DNA from: Rickettsia typhi
GTDB taxonomy: Bacteria > Pseudomonadota > Alphaproteobacteria > Rickettsiales > UBA1997
DNA: 10,542 nucleotides
Reading direction: 5' to 3'
Assembly: GCA_945874115.1 (NCBI GenBank)
Contig: CAMCFD010000050.1
Location: forward strand, 1 to 10,542
Positions 1 through 6,637 of the stretch are shown here, in pieces. The notes beneath the pieces were generated by a model. The model was not told the DNA's origin. It made no database searches and worked only from the letters and a program-made list of their open reading frames with translations. The stretch's first letter is position 1. Each line of letters opens with the position of its first letter. The position numbers were made by a program, and so were the translations under genes.

Positions 1-564
1 ACTTATATTCATGAAAAAGCCGATTTTGACAAGGCGCGAAAAATTGTTCTCAATGCCAAGCTGCGCCGCGTAAGCGTTTGTGGCGCTACGGAAAGTTTGT
101 TGATTGATCGAAAAATCGCCAAAGAAATTTTGCCACTAATCGCGCATGAACTTTATGTTAATGGCTGTGAAATGCGTGGTGACAAGGCTTCACAAGCGTT
201 AGATTCGCGCATAAAACCGGCTTCGAAAAAAGATTATTCGTGCGAATATTTGGACAAAATTATCTCGATAAAAATTGTTAAAAATATTGATGAGGCGATT
301 AATCACATCAATGAATTCGGGTCTTCGCACACTGAAAGCATTGTCAGCGAAGACGAAAATGCGGCGCAAAAATTCTTCGCCAAAGTTAATTCGGCAATCG
401 TGATGCATAACGCGTCAACGCAATTTGCTGATGGCGGCGAATTTGGCCTCGGCGCCGAGGTGGGAATTTCAACCGGAAAGCTTCACGCCCGCGGCCCTGT
501 TGGTTTAGAGCAACTCACCATTTATAAATATTTGGTTGAAGCTGATTGTGGCCTTAGAAAATAA
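1..564 (+). CDS. proA: Gamma-glutamyl phosphate reductase (ProA), C-terminal part, 5' end outside window
   Basis: ProA reduces L-glutamyl 5-phosphate with NADPH to glutamate 5-semialdehyde, the second step of proline synthesis from glutamate, in the cytoplasm. The reading frame is open from base 1 and ends with TAA at 562-564, leaving 187 residues of a family usually about 415-420 long, so the N-terminal NADPH-binding half is missing. Visible family signatures are RRVSVCGATESLL at fragment residues 22-34, where Cys27 aligns with the catalytic thiol of this aldehyde-dehydrogenase-fold enzyme, and the C-terminal block GLGAEVGISTGKLHARGPVG before LEQLTIYKY. The first ATG-like start inside the window (TTG at 97) is internal to the gene and is not the real start. 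proB is not in view and would be expected upstream or elsewhere. The repeat at 615-732 follows the stop. Identification is secure. Confidence 0.95.
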   Translation, partial: TYIHEKADFDKARKIVLNAKLRRVSVCGATESLLIDRKIAKEILPLIAHELYVNGCEMRGDKASQALDSRIKPASKKDYSCEYLDKIISIKIVKNIDEAINHINEFGSSHTESIVSEDENAAQKFFAKVNSAIVMHNASTQFADGGEFGLGAEVGISTGKLHARGPVGLEQLTIYKYLVEADCGLRK

Positions 565-614
565 CGGGTTTTTAGGCGCGATGTGATGGGATGTAAAAAA
601 TCATCTTCATATTT

Positions 615-732
615 TGTCATTCCTGCGAAAGCGGGAATCTAAAATCCTCGAAACCAGGGTAAGATTCCCGCCTGCGCGGGAATGACAAGGGTAGGAAATT
701 GGCGCGAGATTACTGCTTTTGCAGGAGTGACA
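615..732. repeat. Cluster of three copies of a 26-nt GTCATTCC-type repeat, two forming a palindrome
   Basis: Copy A at 615-640 (plus sense, begins TGTCATTCCTGCG) and copy B at 662-687 (inverted, ends GCGGGAATGACA) match as reverse complements at 23 of 26 positions, so 615-687 is a 73-nt palindromic element with a 21-nt centre. Copy C at 707-732 is inverted and more diverged (22 of 26 match copy A). A fourth copy lies at 5331-5356. Repeats of this appearance recur between genes in many proteobacteria and behave like REP/MITE-type dispersed elements. Open frames running through it are artefacts. It sits between proA and recR, and its hairpin could help end proA transcription, though no clear T-run follows. 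Confidence 0.85.
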
Positions 733-846
733 ATGTTGGAAGTGTGAATGATAAAATAGTCGAAATTTCGTCCATTTTTCATTTGAAATATCTCGAAATG
801 TATAAAAATATAAAACACAGATTTTAACAAAAATTAACCCGAAAAA

Positions 847-1440
847 ATGCAACAAAATTTTATTGACCAGCTTTCAAAAAACATCTCGAAGCTTCCTGGG
901 CTTGGGCCGCGAATTGCGAAACGTATAATTCTTCATCTTGCTTATGACAAGCAAAAATTGCTTTTGCCGCTGATAAAAACTTTGCAAGAATTGAATGACA
1001 AAGTTCATAAATGTAGCGTTTGCGGCAATGTTGACGAGGGCAAAATTTGTGCAATTTGTCAAAATGATCGCCGCGACAACAGCATAATTTGTGTTGTTGA
1101 AGAAGTCGCAGACCTTTGGGCAATTGAACGCGGAGAAGTTTATCGCGGAAAATATCACGTTCTTGGCGGAAAATTATCGGCAATTTCAGGAAAAACCATC
1201 GAAGATTTAAATCTCGAATCACTCCATAAACGCCTAGAGCAGGGCGGTGTTTTAGAAATAATAATCGCAACTTCAGCAACAATTGACGGACAAACCACCG
1301 CCCATTTCTTGATCGATAATTTGCGCGAATATGATTTGAAAATAACGCGTCTAACTTACGGAATTCCGCTTGGAAGCGAACTTGATTATTTGGACGAAGG
1401 CACGATTAACATTGCGTTTAAAACGCGAAGTGAGTTTTAA
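847..1440 (+). CDS. recR: Recombination mediator RecR
   Basis: RecR works with RecO (and RecF) to load RecA onto SSB-coated single-stranded DNA in gap repair. The 197 residues match the usual family length of about 200. Domains in order: an N-terminal helix-hairpin-helix (LPGLGPRIAKRI, residues 16-27); a four-cysteine zinc finger with Cys56-x2-Cys59 and Cys68-x2-Cys71; the Toprim domain beginning ICVVEEVADLWAIE (81-94) and continuing with YHVLGG (103-108) and ATSATIDGQTTA (141-152); and the C-terminal YGIPLGSELDYLDEGT (171-186). The ATG at 847 puts the HhH at its normal distance from the N-terminus. The site upstream is A-rich with no strong Shine-Dalgarno. recR is often paired with dnaX and an ybaB-type gene; neither is in view here. 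trmL follows in the same direction after 41 bases, so the two are probably co-transcribed. Confidence 0.97.
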   Translation: MQQNFIDQLSKNISKLPGLGPRIAKRIILHLAYDKQKLLLPLIKTLQELNDKVHKCSVCGNVDEGKICAICQNDRRDNSIICVVEEVADLWAIERGEVYRGKYHVLGGKLSAISGKTIEDLNLESLHKRLEQGGVLEIIIATSATIDGQTTAHFLIDNLREYDLKITRLTYGIPLGSELDYLDEGTINIAFKTRSEF

Positions 1441-1481
1441 CTCTTGATCGCAAATCCTCTTTTTCATTTAAACTTATAAAA

Positions 1482-1925
1482 ATGCCACAAATCGCGCTTT
1501 TTAAACCTGAAATTGCTGGAAATGTCGGCACCATAATTCGCACTTGCGCCTGTTTTGACGCGCCGCTTCACATTATCGAGCCGTGTGGATTTCCGTTTGA
1601 CATGGCGCGCATAAAAAAATCGGCGCTTGATTATATCGAACACACAAAAATAACGCGCCATTCATCGTTTGACGAGTTTTTTGCGAGTGAAATTATTGGC
1701 AAAAACCAGCGACTGATTTTGGCGACTACGAAATCAAGCGTTGATTATCGCGATTTTAAATTTGCGCCAAATGACATTATAATTTTTGGCCAAGAAAGTG
1801 CGGGAGTTCCTGCTGAGATTGCCGCAAAGGCTGATGCGAAAATAAAAATTCTGATGAAAAACGAAATGCGCTCGCTAAATATCGCAATTTCGTGCGGCAT
1901 AATTTTGGCGCGCGCCGTTGTTTAA
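1482..1925 (+). CDS. trmL: tRNA (cytidine/uridine-34 2'-O)-methyltransferase TrmL
   Basis: TrmL 2'-O-methylates the wobble nucleotide 34 of certain tRNA-Leu species using S-adenosylmethionine. The product is 147 residues, within the normal range (about 150-160) for these minimal SPOUT enzymes, which lack an added RNA-binding domain and act as dimers. The three knot-forming motifs are present: PEIAGNVGTIIRTC (9-22), IFGQESAGVP (101-110) and MRSLNIAIS (129-137). Asn14 and Arg20 lie in motif 1, and the glycine-rich and SLN loops form the SAM pocket. The ATG at 1482 is the natural start because motif 1 must begin within about ten residues. It lies 41 bases after recR, on the same strand. A large hairpin begins 10 bases after the stop codon. 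The family call is firm; substrate choice is inferred from the family. Confidence 0.95.
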   Translation: MPQIALFKPEIAGNVGTIIRTCACFDAPLHIIEPCGFPFDMARIKKSALDYIEHTKITRHSSFDEFFASEIIGKNQRLILATTKSSVDYRDFKFAPNDIIIFGQESAGVPAEIAAKADAKIKILMKNEMRSLNIAISCGIILARAVV

Positions 1926-1935
1926 GGCGATGAGT

Positions 1936-2005
1936 TATATCAAATAAATCATTTTTACCAAAAAGACGAGGGAAAATTGTAGGTATAAATAGTTTATTTG
2001 ATATA
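1936..2005. repeat. Long inverted repeat (24-nt arms, 22-nt loop) after trmL
   Basis: The left arm 1936-1959 and right arm 1982-2005 match as reverse complements at 21 of 24 positions, with the outer 13 bases perfect (TATATCAAATAAA against TTTATTTGATATA). The arms are nearly all A/T. It lies between trmL on the plus strand and a possible small minus-strand ORF, so it could act as a bidirectional terminator, although there is no GC-rich stem and no clean T-run. A partial extra copy of the arm core (CTCAAATAAA) lies at about 2010-2019. It could equally be a MITE-like remnant. The function is unproven; the structure is directly visible. Confidence 0.6.
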
Positions 2006-2133
2006 AAATCTCAAATAAAAATCACCCATATTTGCTAAATTAGATTTTTGTTCTTCTTGAAGTCTTCAAAATCAATAATTTTTCCGTCGATAAATCTCCT
2101 TTTGAAAGAAGCGACTTAAATTTGGCATTAACA

Positions 2134-2337
2134 TTAATGTTTTTGTTGGTCGTCTAATATGTCATAAACCCCTAAATCTTCAACAAATAATTGATAATCG
2201 CTAAGTTCTTGATATAAAATGCTCGAAAGATCTGTGCGAGTAAGTGTAGAAAGTTGATTATTATGGTCTAAATTGAGATTGTTTAAATTATTGACAAGTT
2301 TAATTACGAGAGCGCTATAGGCTGGCCTCTTGCTCAT
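2134..2337 (-). CDS. Small hypothetical protein, possibly a gene remnant
   Basis: I do not recognise this 67-residue product. It is rich in Leu, Asn and Asp with no Cys or Trp, mildly acidic, with no signal peptide or membrane segment, and looks helical and soluble. It starts 33 bases after the ftsI stop on the same strand, so it could be co-transcribed with ftsI. A short hairpin (CTTGA/TCAAG, 2341-2355) lies just upstream of its ATG, leaving only an AAGAAA-like sequence as ribosome site. Beyond its stop, the other two minus-strand frames stay open to about 2035 and encode protein-like stretches such as RRFIDGKIIDFEDFKK, so the ORF may be the front of a longer gene broken by frameshifts. It could also be a chance ORF. 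murE, the usual gene after ftsI, is not here. Confidence 0.4.
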   Translation of the reverse strand: MSKRPAYSALVIKLVNNLNNLNLDHNNQLSTLTRTDLSSILYQELSDYQLFVEDLGVYDILDDQQKH

Positions 2338-2370
2338 TTTCTTGATTTATTCAAGTTGGTGATTGTTGCT

Positions 2371-3930
2371 CTACCTCGGATAAACCCCTAAAATTGGCGC
2401 GATATTTCTGATAACTCTTCCCGCGACTGGCGCCGCGACCATGCCACCCGTGTTGAAACTATAATTTGGTTGGTCAAATGTCACATAAACTAAATATTTC
2501 GGTTCAGAAATTGGAAACACCGCAATGAAAGACGCAATCGTTTGTTTTTCATTATAACCTTTGCCCTCGACTTTATTGGCCGTGCCGGTTTTTCCGCCAA
2601 CTTCATAACCTTCGATGTCAGATTTTTTGCCAGTTCCATCAGTTACAACTTTGCGTAGCATTATTCGCATCAATTGCGAAGTCGATTCTTTCATAACCCT
2701 TTTTCCTTCAGGCTTATCGTTAAGTTTTAAAAATGACGGTTTATATAAAATTCCGCCATTTGCAACCGCCGCCGTCGCCATCGCAATGTGAAGTGGCGTA
2801 ATCGCAATTCCATGACCATAAGAAATTGTGTATAAATTTATATCGCGCCAAGTTTTCGGATAAATCGGGCGCCCAAGACCCGGAAATTCTGCGTCAACCT
2901 TGTTTAAAAATCCGAGTTTTTTCAAAAAATCTTTCTGATTTTCGATACCGATTTTTTGCGCAATTTGAACGGTTCCAATGTTTGAAGAATGTGAGAAAAT
3001 TTCTTCAACTGTCATTTCGCCCTTAAACGGATGATCGTCGGTGATTGTGAATCTGCCGTATTTTATTGGGTCGGCCACGTTATAGCTGTCAGTCATTTTC
3101 ACTAAATTATGCTCAAAAGCAGCGGCGTTGGTGAATATTTTAAATATTGAGCCAAGTTCATAAACACCGTTGGTTATGCGGTTGAAGCGCTCATTTTGAC
3201 TTGCTTCATGTTGCAAATTTGGGTCAAAAGAAGGAAGTGAAGAAATGGCCAAAATTTCACCAGTATTAACATCGATAATAATGCCCGAAGCCGCTTTGGC
3301 TTTAAATTCAATAAGTCCATTTTGCAATTCATTTTCTAAAATATCTTGAATTCTGATGTCGCCCGCTAATTGCAATTTTTCTTCGTCTTTTATCAGCTGT
3401 TTATTGTGCTGCATTTCAATGCCCGAAAGTCCTTTGCGGTCTAAGTCGACATAGCCAACAAGATGTGAGAAAATCGACCTTTGCGGATAAACGCGAATGC
3501 TATCCTCTTCAAAAATTAATCCGGCCTTTTTCAGATTTTGAACTTGCTCCGCTTGGCTTGGCGTAACATTTCGTCTGATTAAAATCCAATCCTTACCTTT
3601 TTTCCCAGCGATGATTTTCTTTAAAACTTCGTTATAAGTTAAGTCAGAAAAAATCCCCGCCAAGCCTTTGGCCATATCGCTTGCGTCTTTCACTAAAACG
3701 CTGCTGACATAAAGTGATTTTGTTTTTAAATCGGTCGCAACCAAAACATCATTTCTGTCAACAATATCGCCGCGACGGTTGATTTTATTGGCATCATAGA
3801 TAAATCGAATTTTGACTTTATCGCCCGACGCAACTAAAAAAATCATCCGCGCAATAATTAAACACATTGCAAAAAGAATGCAAAAATAGACAAATACCAG
3901 ACGATTTTTTTTAAGATCCGTGGTCGACAT
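2371..3930 (-). CDS. ftsI: Septal peptidoglycan D,D-transpeptidase FtsI (class B PBP3)
   Basis: FtsI cross-links septal peptidoglycan during division, anchored in the inner membrane with its catalytic domain in the periplasm, working with FtsW. The 519 residues show a short cytoplasmic tail, one transmembrane helix (about 11-34), a class B PBP dimerisation domain (about 50-210, including RRGDIVDRN at 52-60 and LSGIEMQ at 168-174), then the transpeptidase domain. Its three active-site motifs are intact: S261-I-F-K264 with the acylated serine, S315-S-N317, and K447-T-G-T450. SYGHGIAITPL (370-380) supports FtsI rather than the elongation enzyme PBP2. It is somewhat shorter than many alphaproteobacterial FtsI proteins. 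The usual dcw neighbours (mraZ, rsmH, ftsL upstream, murE downstream) are missing: mdh lies upstream and an unknown small ORF downstream. A dispersed hairpin repeat ends 29 bases before its start codon. Confidence 0.96.
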   Translation of the reverse strand: MSTTDLKKNRLVFVYFCILFAMCLIIARMIFLVASGDKVKIRFIYDANKINRRGDIVDRNDVLVATDLKTKSLYVSSVLVKDASDMAKGLAGIFSDLTYNEVLKKIIAGKKGKDWILIRRNVTPSQAEQVQNLKKAGLIFEEDSIRVYPQRSIFSHLVGYVDLDRKGLSGIEMQHNKQLIKDEEKLQLAGDIRIQDILENELQNGLIEFKAKAASGIIIDVNTGEILAISSLPSFDPNLQHEASQNERFNRITNGVYELGSIFKIFTNAAAFEHNLVKMTDSYNVADPIKYGRFTITDDHPFKGEMTVEEIFSHSSNIGTVQIAQKIGIENQKDFLKKLGFLNKVDAEFPGLGRPIYPKTWRDINLYTISYGHGIAITPLHIAMATAAVANGGILYKPSFLKLNDKPEGKRVMKESTSQLMRIMLRKVVTDGTGKKSDIEGYEVGGKTGTANKVEGKGYNEKQTIASFIAVFPISEPKYLVYVTFDQPNYSFNTGGMVAAPVAGRVIRNIAPILGVYPR

Positions 3931-3958
3931 TTCAATATTTTTGCGCGTGATATTATTC

Positions 3959-3997
3959 GATAATTATCCACTAACTTGGCGCTAATGGATAATTATC
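3959..3997. repeat. Dispersed hairpin repeat, copy 1 (between mdh and ftsI)
   Basis: The inverted arms 3959-3975 and 3981-3997 match at 15 of 17 positions around a short centre. The outer part reads GATAATTATCC on both strands. The 37 bases 3960-3996 align without gaps with 9032-9068 (27 of 37 identical), including the shared core AATTATCCAyTAAyTTGGC. It lies 84 bases after mdh and 28 bases before ftsI on their common strand, so it would be in the ftsI leader or at the 3' end of the mdh transcript. There is no poly-T tract, so it is not a standard rho-independent terminator. Confidence 0.7.
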
Positions 3998-4050
3998 CGA
4001 CCTCTAAAAAGCGAGGCGAGGCAAATCAAAAGACCAAAAATTTCTTGGCC

Positions 4051-4068
4051 AATTTTAAAACTAAAATT
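4051..4068 (-). terminator. Weak AT-only stem-loop just after mdh
   Basis: AATTTTA (4051-4057) pairs perfectly with TAAAATT (4062-4068) around a 4-base loop, 13 bases past the mdh stop codon on the minus strand. With no G-C pairs it is a weak candidate for ending or trimming the mdh transcript. Confidence 0.25.
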
Positions 4069-4081
4069 TAACGCTAAGCTT

Positions 4082-5029
4082 TTAAACCCCAGTTTCTTCG
4101 ATCAATTTTTTCACGGCCTCAACCGAGCGATTAAACATAGTCAATTCTTGCATATTCAATTTTACTTCGACGATTTTTTCAACACCTTTTTTACCAATAA
4201 CCGCCGGAACGCCAATATATAAGCCTTTAACGCCATATTCACCATTCAAGTTCGCCGCAACTGGCAAGATTCTTCTTTTGTCAAAAAGATAGCTTTCAGC
4301 CATTAAAATTGCCGACGCGGCTGGTGCGTAAAAAGCCGAACCGGTGCCAAGCAATTTTACAATTTCAGCGCCGCCATCACGCGTTCTTTGCACAATTTCT
4401 TCAATCTTGGTTTTTGTAGTCCAGCCCATTTCAATTAAATCAGGAATCGGCACGCCAGCAACTGAAGAATAGCGAACCAAAGGCACCATAGTGTCGCCAT
4501 GTCCACCAAGAACGAAACAATTTACGTCTTCAACCGACACGTTAAATTCGCGCGCCAAAAATAATGAAAAGCGTGAAGAGTCAAGAACTCCGGCCATTCC
4601 GACAACTTTATGTGCTGGCAATCCAGAAATTTTTTGCATCACATAAACCATCGCATCAAGCGGATTCGTAATCACAATCACAAACGCATTTGGCGCATGT
4701 TCTTTAATGCCTTGAGCCACCGACGAAATAACTTTAACGTTGGTCGCCAAAAGATCATCGCGACTCATTCCGGGTTTGCGCGCAATTCCCGCAGTCACAA
4801 TCACAACATCGGCGCCCGCGATGTCTTTATAATCAGAAGTTCCGGTAATGTTTGCATCAAAATCTTCAACAACTGAAGATTGCTCAATGTCAAGCGCTTT
4901 GCCTTTCGCGACACCTTCGTTTAAATCAAGAACTACGATGTCTCCCAAATTTTTTAAGCCAGCTAAATGAGCTAAGGTCCCACCAATATTGCCCGCGCCA
5001 ACCAGCGCAATTTTATTTCGTTTTATCAT
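4082..5029 (-). CDS. mdh: Malate dehydrogenase (NAD-dependent, LDH-like type)
   Basis: Mdh interconverts malate and oxaloacetate with NAD in the TCA cycle. The 315 residues fit the LDH-like MDH group typical of alphaproteobacteria (about 315-320), distinct from the E. coli type. The Rossmann glycine motif is G11-A-G-N-I-G16, and Asp35 at the end of the second strand selects NAD over NADP. The active-site loop ARKPGMSRDD (83-92) carries the two substrate-binding arginines; Arg84 in the specificity position, rather than the lactate dehydrogenase Gln, marks it as MDH. ITNPLDAMV (120-128), LDSSR (149-153) and the catalytic His177 in GGHGDTMVPL follow. A sigma-70-like promoter sits about 30 bases upstream. 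In many alphaproteobacteria mdh precedes sucCD; here it is followed by ftsI and has no TCA partner nearby. Confidence 0.97.
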   Translation of the reverse strand: MIKRNKIALVGAGNIGGTLAHLAGLKNLGDIVVLDLNEGVAKGKALDIEQSSVVEDFDANITGTSDYKDIAGADVVIVTAGIARKPGMSRDDLLATNVKVISSVAQGIKEHAPNAFVIVITNPLDAMVYVMQKISGLPAHKVVGMAGVLDSSRFSLFLAREFNVSVEDVNCFVLGGHGDTMVPLVRYSSVAGVPIPDLIEMGWTTKTKIEEIVQRTRDGGAEIVKLLGTGSAFYAPAASAILMAESYLFDKRRILPVAANLNGEYGVKGLYIGVPAVIGKKGVEKIVEVKLNMQELTMFNRSVEAVKKLIEETGV

Positions 5030-5058
5030 AAAAATATAAAAGATTAATAATTGCTATT

Positions 5059-5086
5059 ATTTTAGATCAAAGAAAGATTTTATCAA
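5059..5086 (-). promoter_or_regulatory. Predicted sigma-70 promoter of mdh
   Basis: On the minus strand, TTGATA (5081-5086) as -35 and TAAAAT (5059-5064) as -10 are separated by 16 bases, and the -10 ends 29 bases before the mdh ATG. Each box differs from consensus at one position. This implies a short, A/T-rich leader of about 20-25 bases with no obvious Shine-Dalgarno. Confidence 0.55.
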
Positions 5087-5272
5087 GTTTTGTTTTAGTT
5101 TGTTTTGGGTTGAAAGCGGAGGATTTTTTGAAGAATAAAATTTGTTAGTCGATATTGATTTCACAGAATTTGTGTCTCAAAAAGCGAATATTTTGCGAGA
5201 TTTTTGTTGTGCCATTTTAACCTAAAATTCAAAAAAAACCTTTCATATATCTCGATAAAAAAAGCTCTCCGA

Positions 5273-5302
5273 AGCAAGTGGGATTTGCAAATCCCGTCTT
5301 GC
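5273..5302. repeat. Palindrome GGGATTTGCAAATCCC with extended arms
   Basis: Bases 5280-5295 form a perfect 16-nt palindrome. Outside it, GCAAG (5274-5278 region) and CTTGC (about 5298-5302) can continue the pairing past one- and two-base bulges. An additional small inverted pair, GCTCTCC/GAAGC, lies at 5264-5275. It resembles an intergenic palindromic element rather than a protein operator, but an operator for qor or mdh cannot be excluded. Confidence 0.45.
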
Positions 5303-5330
5303 GCTTGAGTCATTCTTTTTCTCATTCGCT

Positions 5331-5356
5331 TGTCATTACTGCGAAAGCAGGAATCA
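5331..5356 (+). repeat. Fourth copy of the GTCATTCC-type 26-nt repeat
   Basis: This copy begins TGTCATTACTGCGAAAGC and matches copy A (615-640) at 23 of 26 positions. The bases after it (AAAAATCATTAACTTCCAGAAACCCGCC in two parts, 5357-5383) resemble the centre and start of the inverted arm seen at 641-670, so it looks like a full palindromic element whose second arm has decayed. Confidence 0.7.
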
Positions 5357-5430
5357 AAAATCATTAACTTCCAGAAACCCGCCACACTAATCCTAAAATA
5401 CTAGCTTTCATAATCACAAAAACCATCGCA

Positions 5431-6405
5431 TTAAGGCACTAAAACAATTGAGCCCATAGTTTTTCTCTGTTCTAAATCGCTGTGTGCCTTCGCCGCGTCT
5501 TTCAATGCATAAACACTGCTTGGCGAAATTTCAACCACGCCGTCCTTGATAAATTGAAACAATTTTTGTGACAAATTATTTAAATCATCAGCGCTTGAAA
5601 CATAAGAAGAAAGAGAGGGGCGCGCCAAATAAACCGAGCCTTTTTGCGCTAAAATCGAGATGTCAAACGGCTCAACTTTTCCTGAAGCGTTGCCAAAGCT
5701 AACCATCATTGCGTGTGGCTTCAAGCAATCAATCGAGTTCATAAAACTGTCTTTGCCATTGCCATCGAAAACCGCGTCAACGCCTACTCCCTCAGTGATT
5801 TTTCGAATTTCCTTGACAAGGTCTTGATTTTGTGGTATAATAACGTAATCACACCCAACTTTTTTCGCAGTCGCAATTTTATTTTCACTTCCAACCGTTG
5901 CAATTATTGTCGCGCCAAGGCTTTTGACAATTTGGCATAAAATCTGACCAACGCCACCCGCCGCCGATTGAATCAAAACCACATCGCCTTTTTTCACCTG
6001 ATAAGTTTTTGTGCAAAGATAAGTCGCAGTCATGCCTTTAAGCAGAAAGCTCGCCGCAGTTTTATCATCAATATAATCAGGGATTTTTATCAAGCGGCTC
6101 GCCGGGCGAATAACTTTGGCGGCATAAGAGCCAATTGGGTCGCAATAACAAACGCGATCGCCGATTTTGAAGTTTTTTACGTCAGAGCCAATTTCTTCAA
6201 CCACGCCAGAGCCTTCATTTCCAAGAATCGCGGGCATTTGTGTTTTATAAAGTCCGCTGCGAAAATAAGTGTCGATAAAATTTACGCCAATCGCGGTGTT
6301 TCTCACCAACACTTCATTTTCTTGAAGCGGCGCCAAATTTATTTCTTCATAAATCATTTTTTCGACGCCGCCATTTTCATAAATTTTAATCGCAAATGTT
6401 TTCAT
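5431..6405 (-). CDS. qor: NADPH:quinone oxidoreductase, zinc-free MDR family (QOR)
   Basis: This family uses NADPH to reduce quinones, and is a cytosolic zeta-crystallin-like member of the medium-chain dehydrogenase/reductase superfamily. The 324 residues match the E. coli enzyme's length closely. Family signatures in order are GVNFIDTYFRSGLYK (40-54), LGNEGSGVVEEIG (61-73), IGDRVCY (81-87), LLKGMTATYL (121-130), the nucleotide-binding AAGGVGQ (148-154), CLKPHAMMVSFGNASGK in the distal Rossmann half, and ARPSLSSY near the C-terminus. The catalytic zinc ligands of alcohol dehydrogenases (Cys and His in the GHE block) are absent: GNEGSG replaces GHE-type sequence, as expected for QOR. The gene stands alone, with about 400 bases to mdh and about 230 to tmk. 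The physiological substrate is not deducible from sequence. Confidence 0.93.
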   Translation of the reverse strand: MKTFAIKIYENGGVEKMIYEEINLAPLQENEVLVRNTAIGVNFIDTYFRSGLYKTQMPAILGNEGSGVVEEIGSDVKNFKIGDRVCYCDPIGSYAAKVIRPASRLIKIPDYIDDKTAASFLLKGMTATYLCTKTYQVKKGDVVLIQSAAGGVGQILCQIVKSLGATIIATVGSENKIATAKKVGCDYVIIPQNQDLVKEIRKITEGVGVDAVFDGNGKDSFMNSIDCLKPHAMMVSFGNASGKVEPFDISILAQKGSVYLARPSLSSYVSSADDLNNLSQKLFQFIKDGVVEISPSSVYALKDAAKAHSDLEQRKTMGSIVLVP

Positions 6406-6637
6406 AATAACTAGATTTTCAGGTTTGATATAAAGCGGTTTACAGACAATTTAGCTTAATATTTCGTCGTAATTTTATCAAGAAAGCGCTAAAAATATAC
6501 TAAATTTACGATTGTCTGAAATAGTTAAAATTAACCAAGAATGAATCGCAAATAGTGGCTCCGCTAAGTTTTTTACAGCAACGATCGTAATCGCGCAACA
6601 AAAAAACATCTTTTTATCAGCTAAAACAGAGAAAAAC

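Larger units (their letters stand above)
5030..5430. other. 401-base gene-free stretch between qor and mdh, with repeats
   Basis: This stretch holds the mdh promoter (5059-5086), a palindromic segment (5273-5302) and a fourth copy of the GTCATTCC-type repeat (5331-5356). A 74-codon open frame on the minus strand (5161-5385) runs through both repeats. Its first residues (FDSCFRSNDKR) are the translation of the repeat itself, so I do not treat it as a gene. The remainder of that frame is rich in aromatic and basic residues and matches nothing I recognise. No RNA gene is seen. Confidence 0.7.

Noticed and set aside
783..814. Promoter-like boxes (TTGAAA, TATAAA) upstream of recR
   Set aside because: The possible -35/-10 spacings are 12 or 20 bases, neither acceptable for a standard promoter.
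607..855. 82-codon minus-strand open frame (and an overlapping 63-codon one) between proA and recR
   Set aside because: Both run through the GTCATTCC-type repeats and their middle (SRAGGN, DSRFRRND) is simply the translated repeat, a common annotation artefact.
860..1282. 140-codon minus-strand open frame opposite recR
   Set aside because: Fully inside recR on the other strand with no recognisable motif; the recR reading is unambiguous.
5161..5385. 74-codon minus-strand open frame between qor and mdh
   Set aside because: It begins in a repeat copy and crosses a palindrome; composition is not protein-like and there is no ribosome site or known homology signature.
5968..6414. 148-codon plus-strand open frame opposite qor
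   Set aside because: It is the antisense of a securely identified gene, and its composition is that of a shadow frame.
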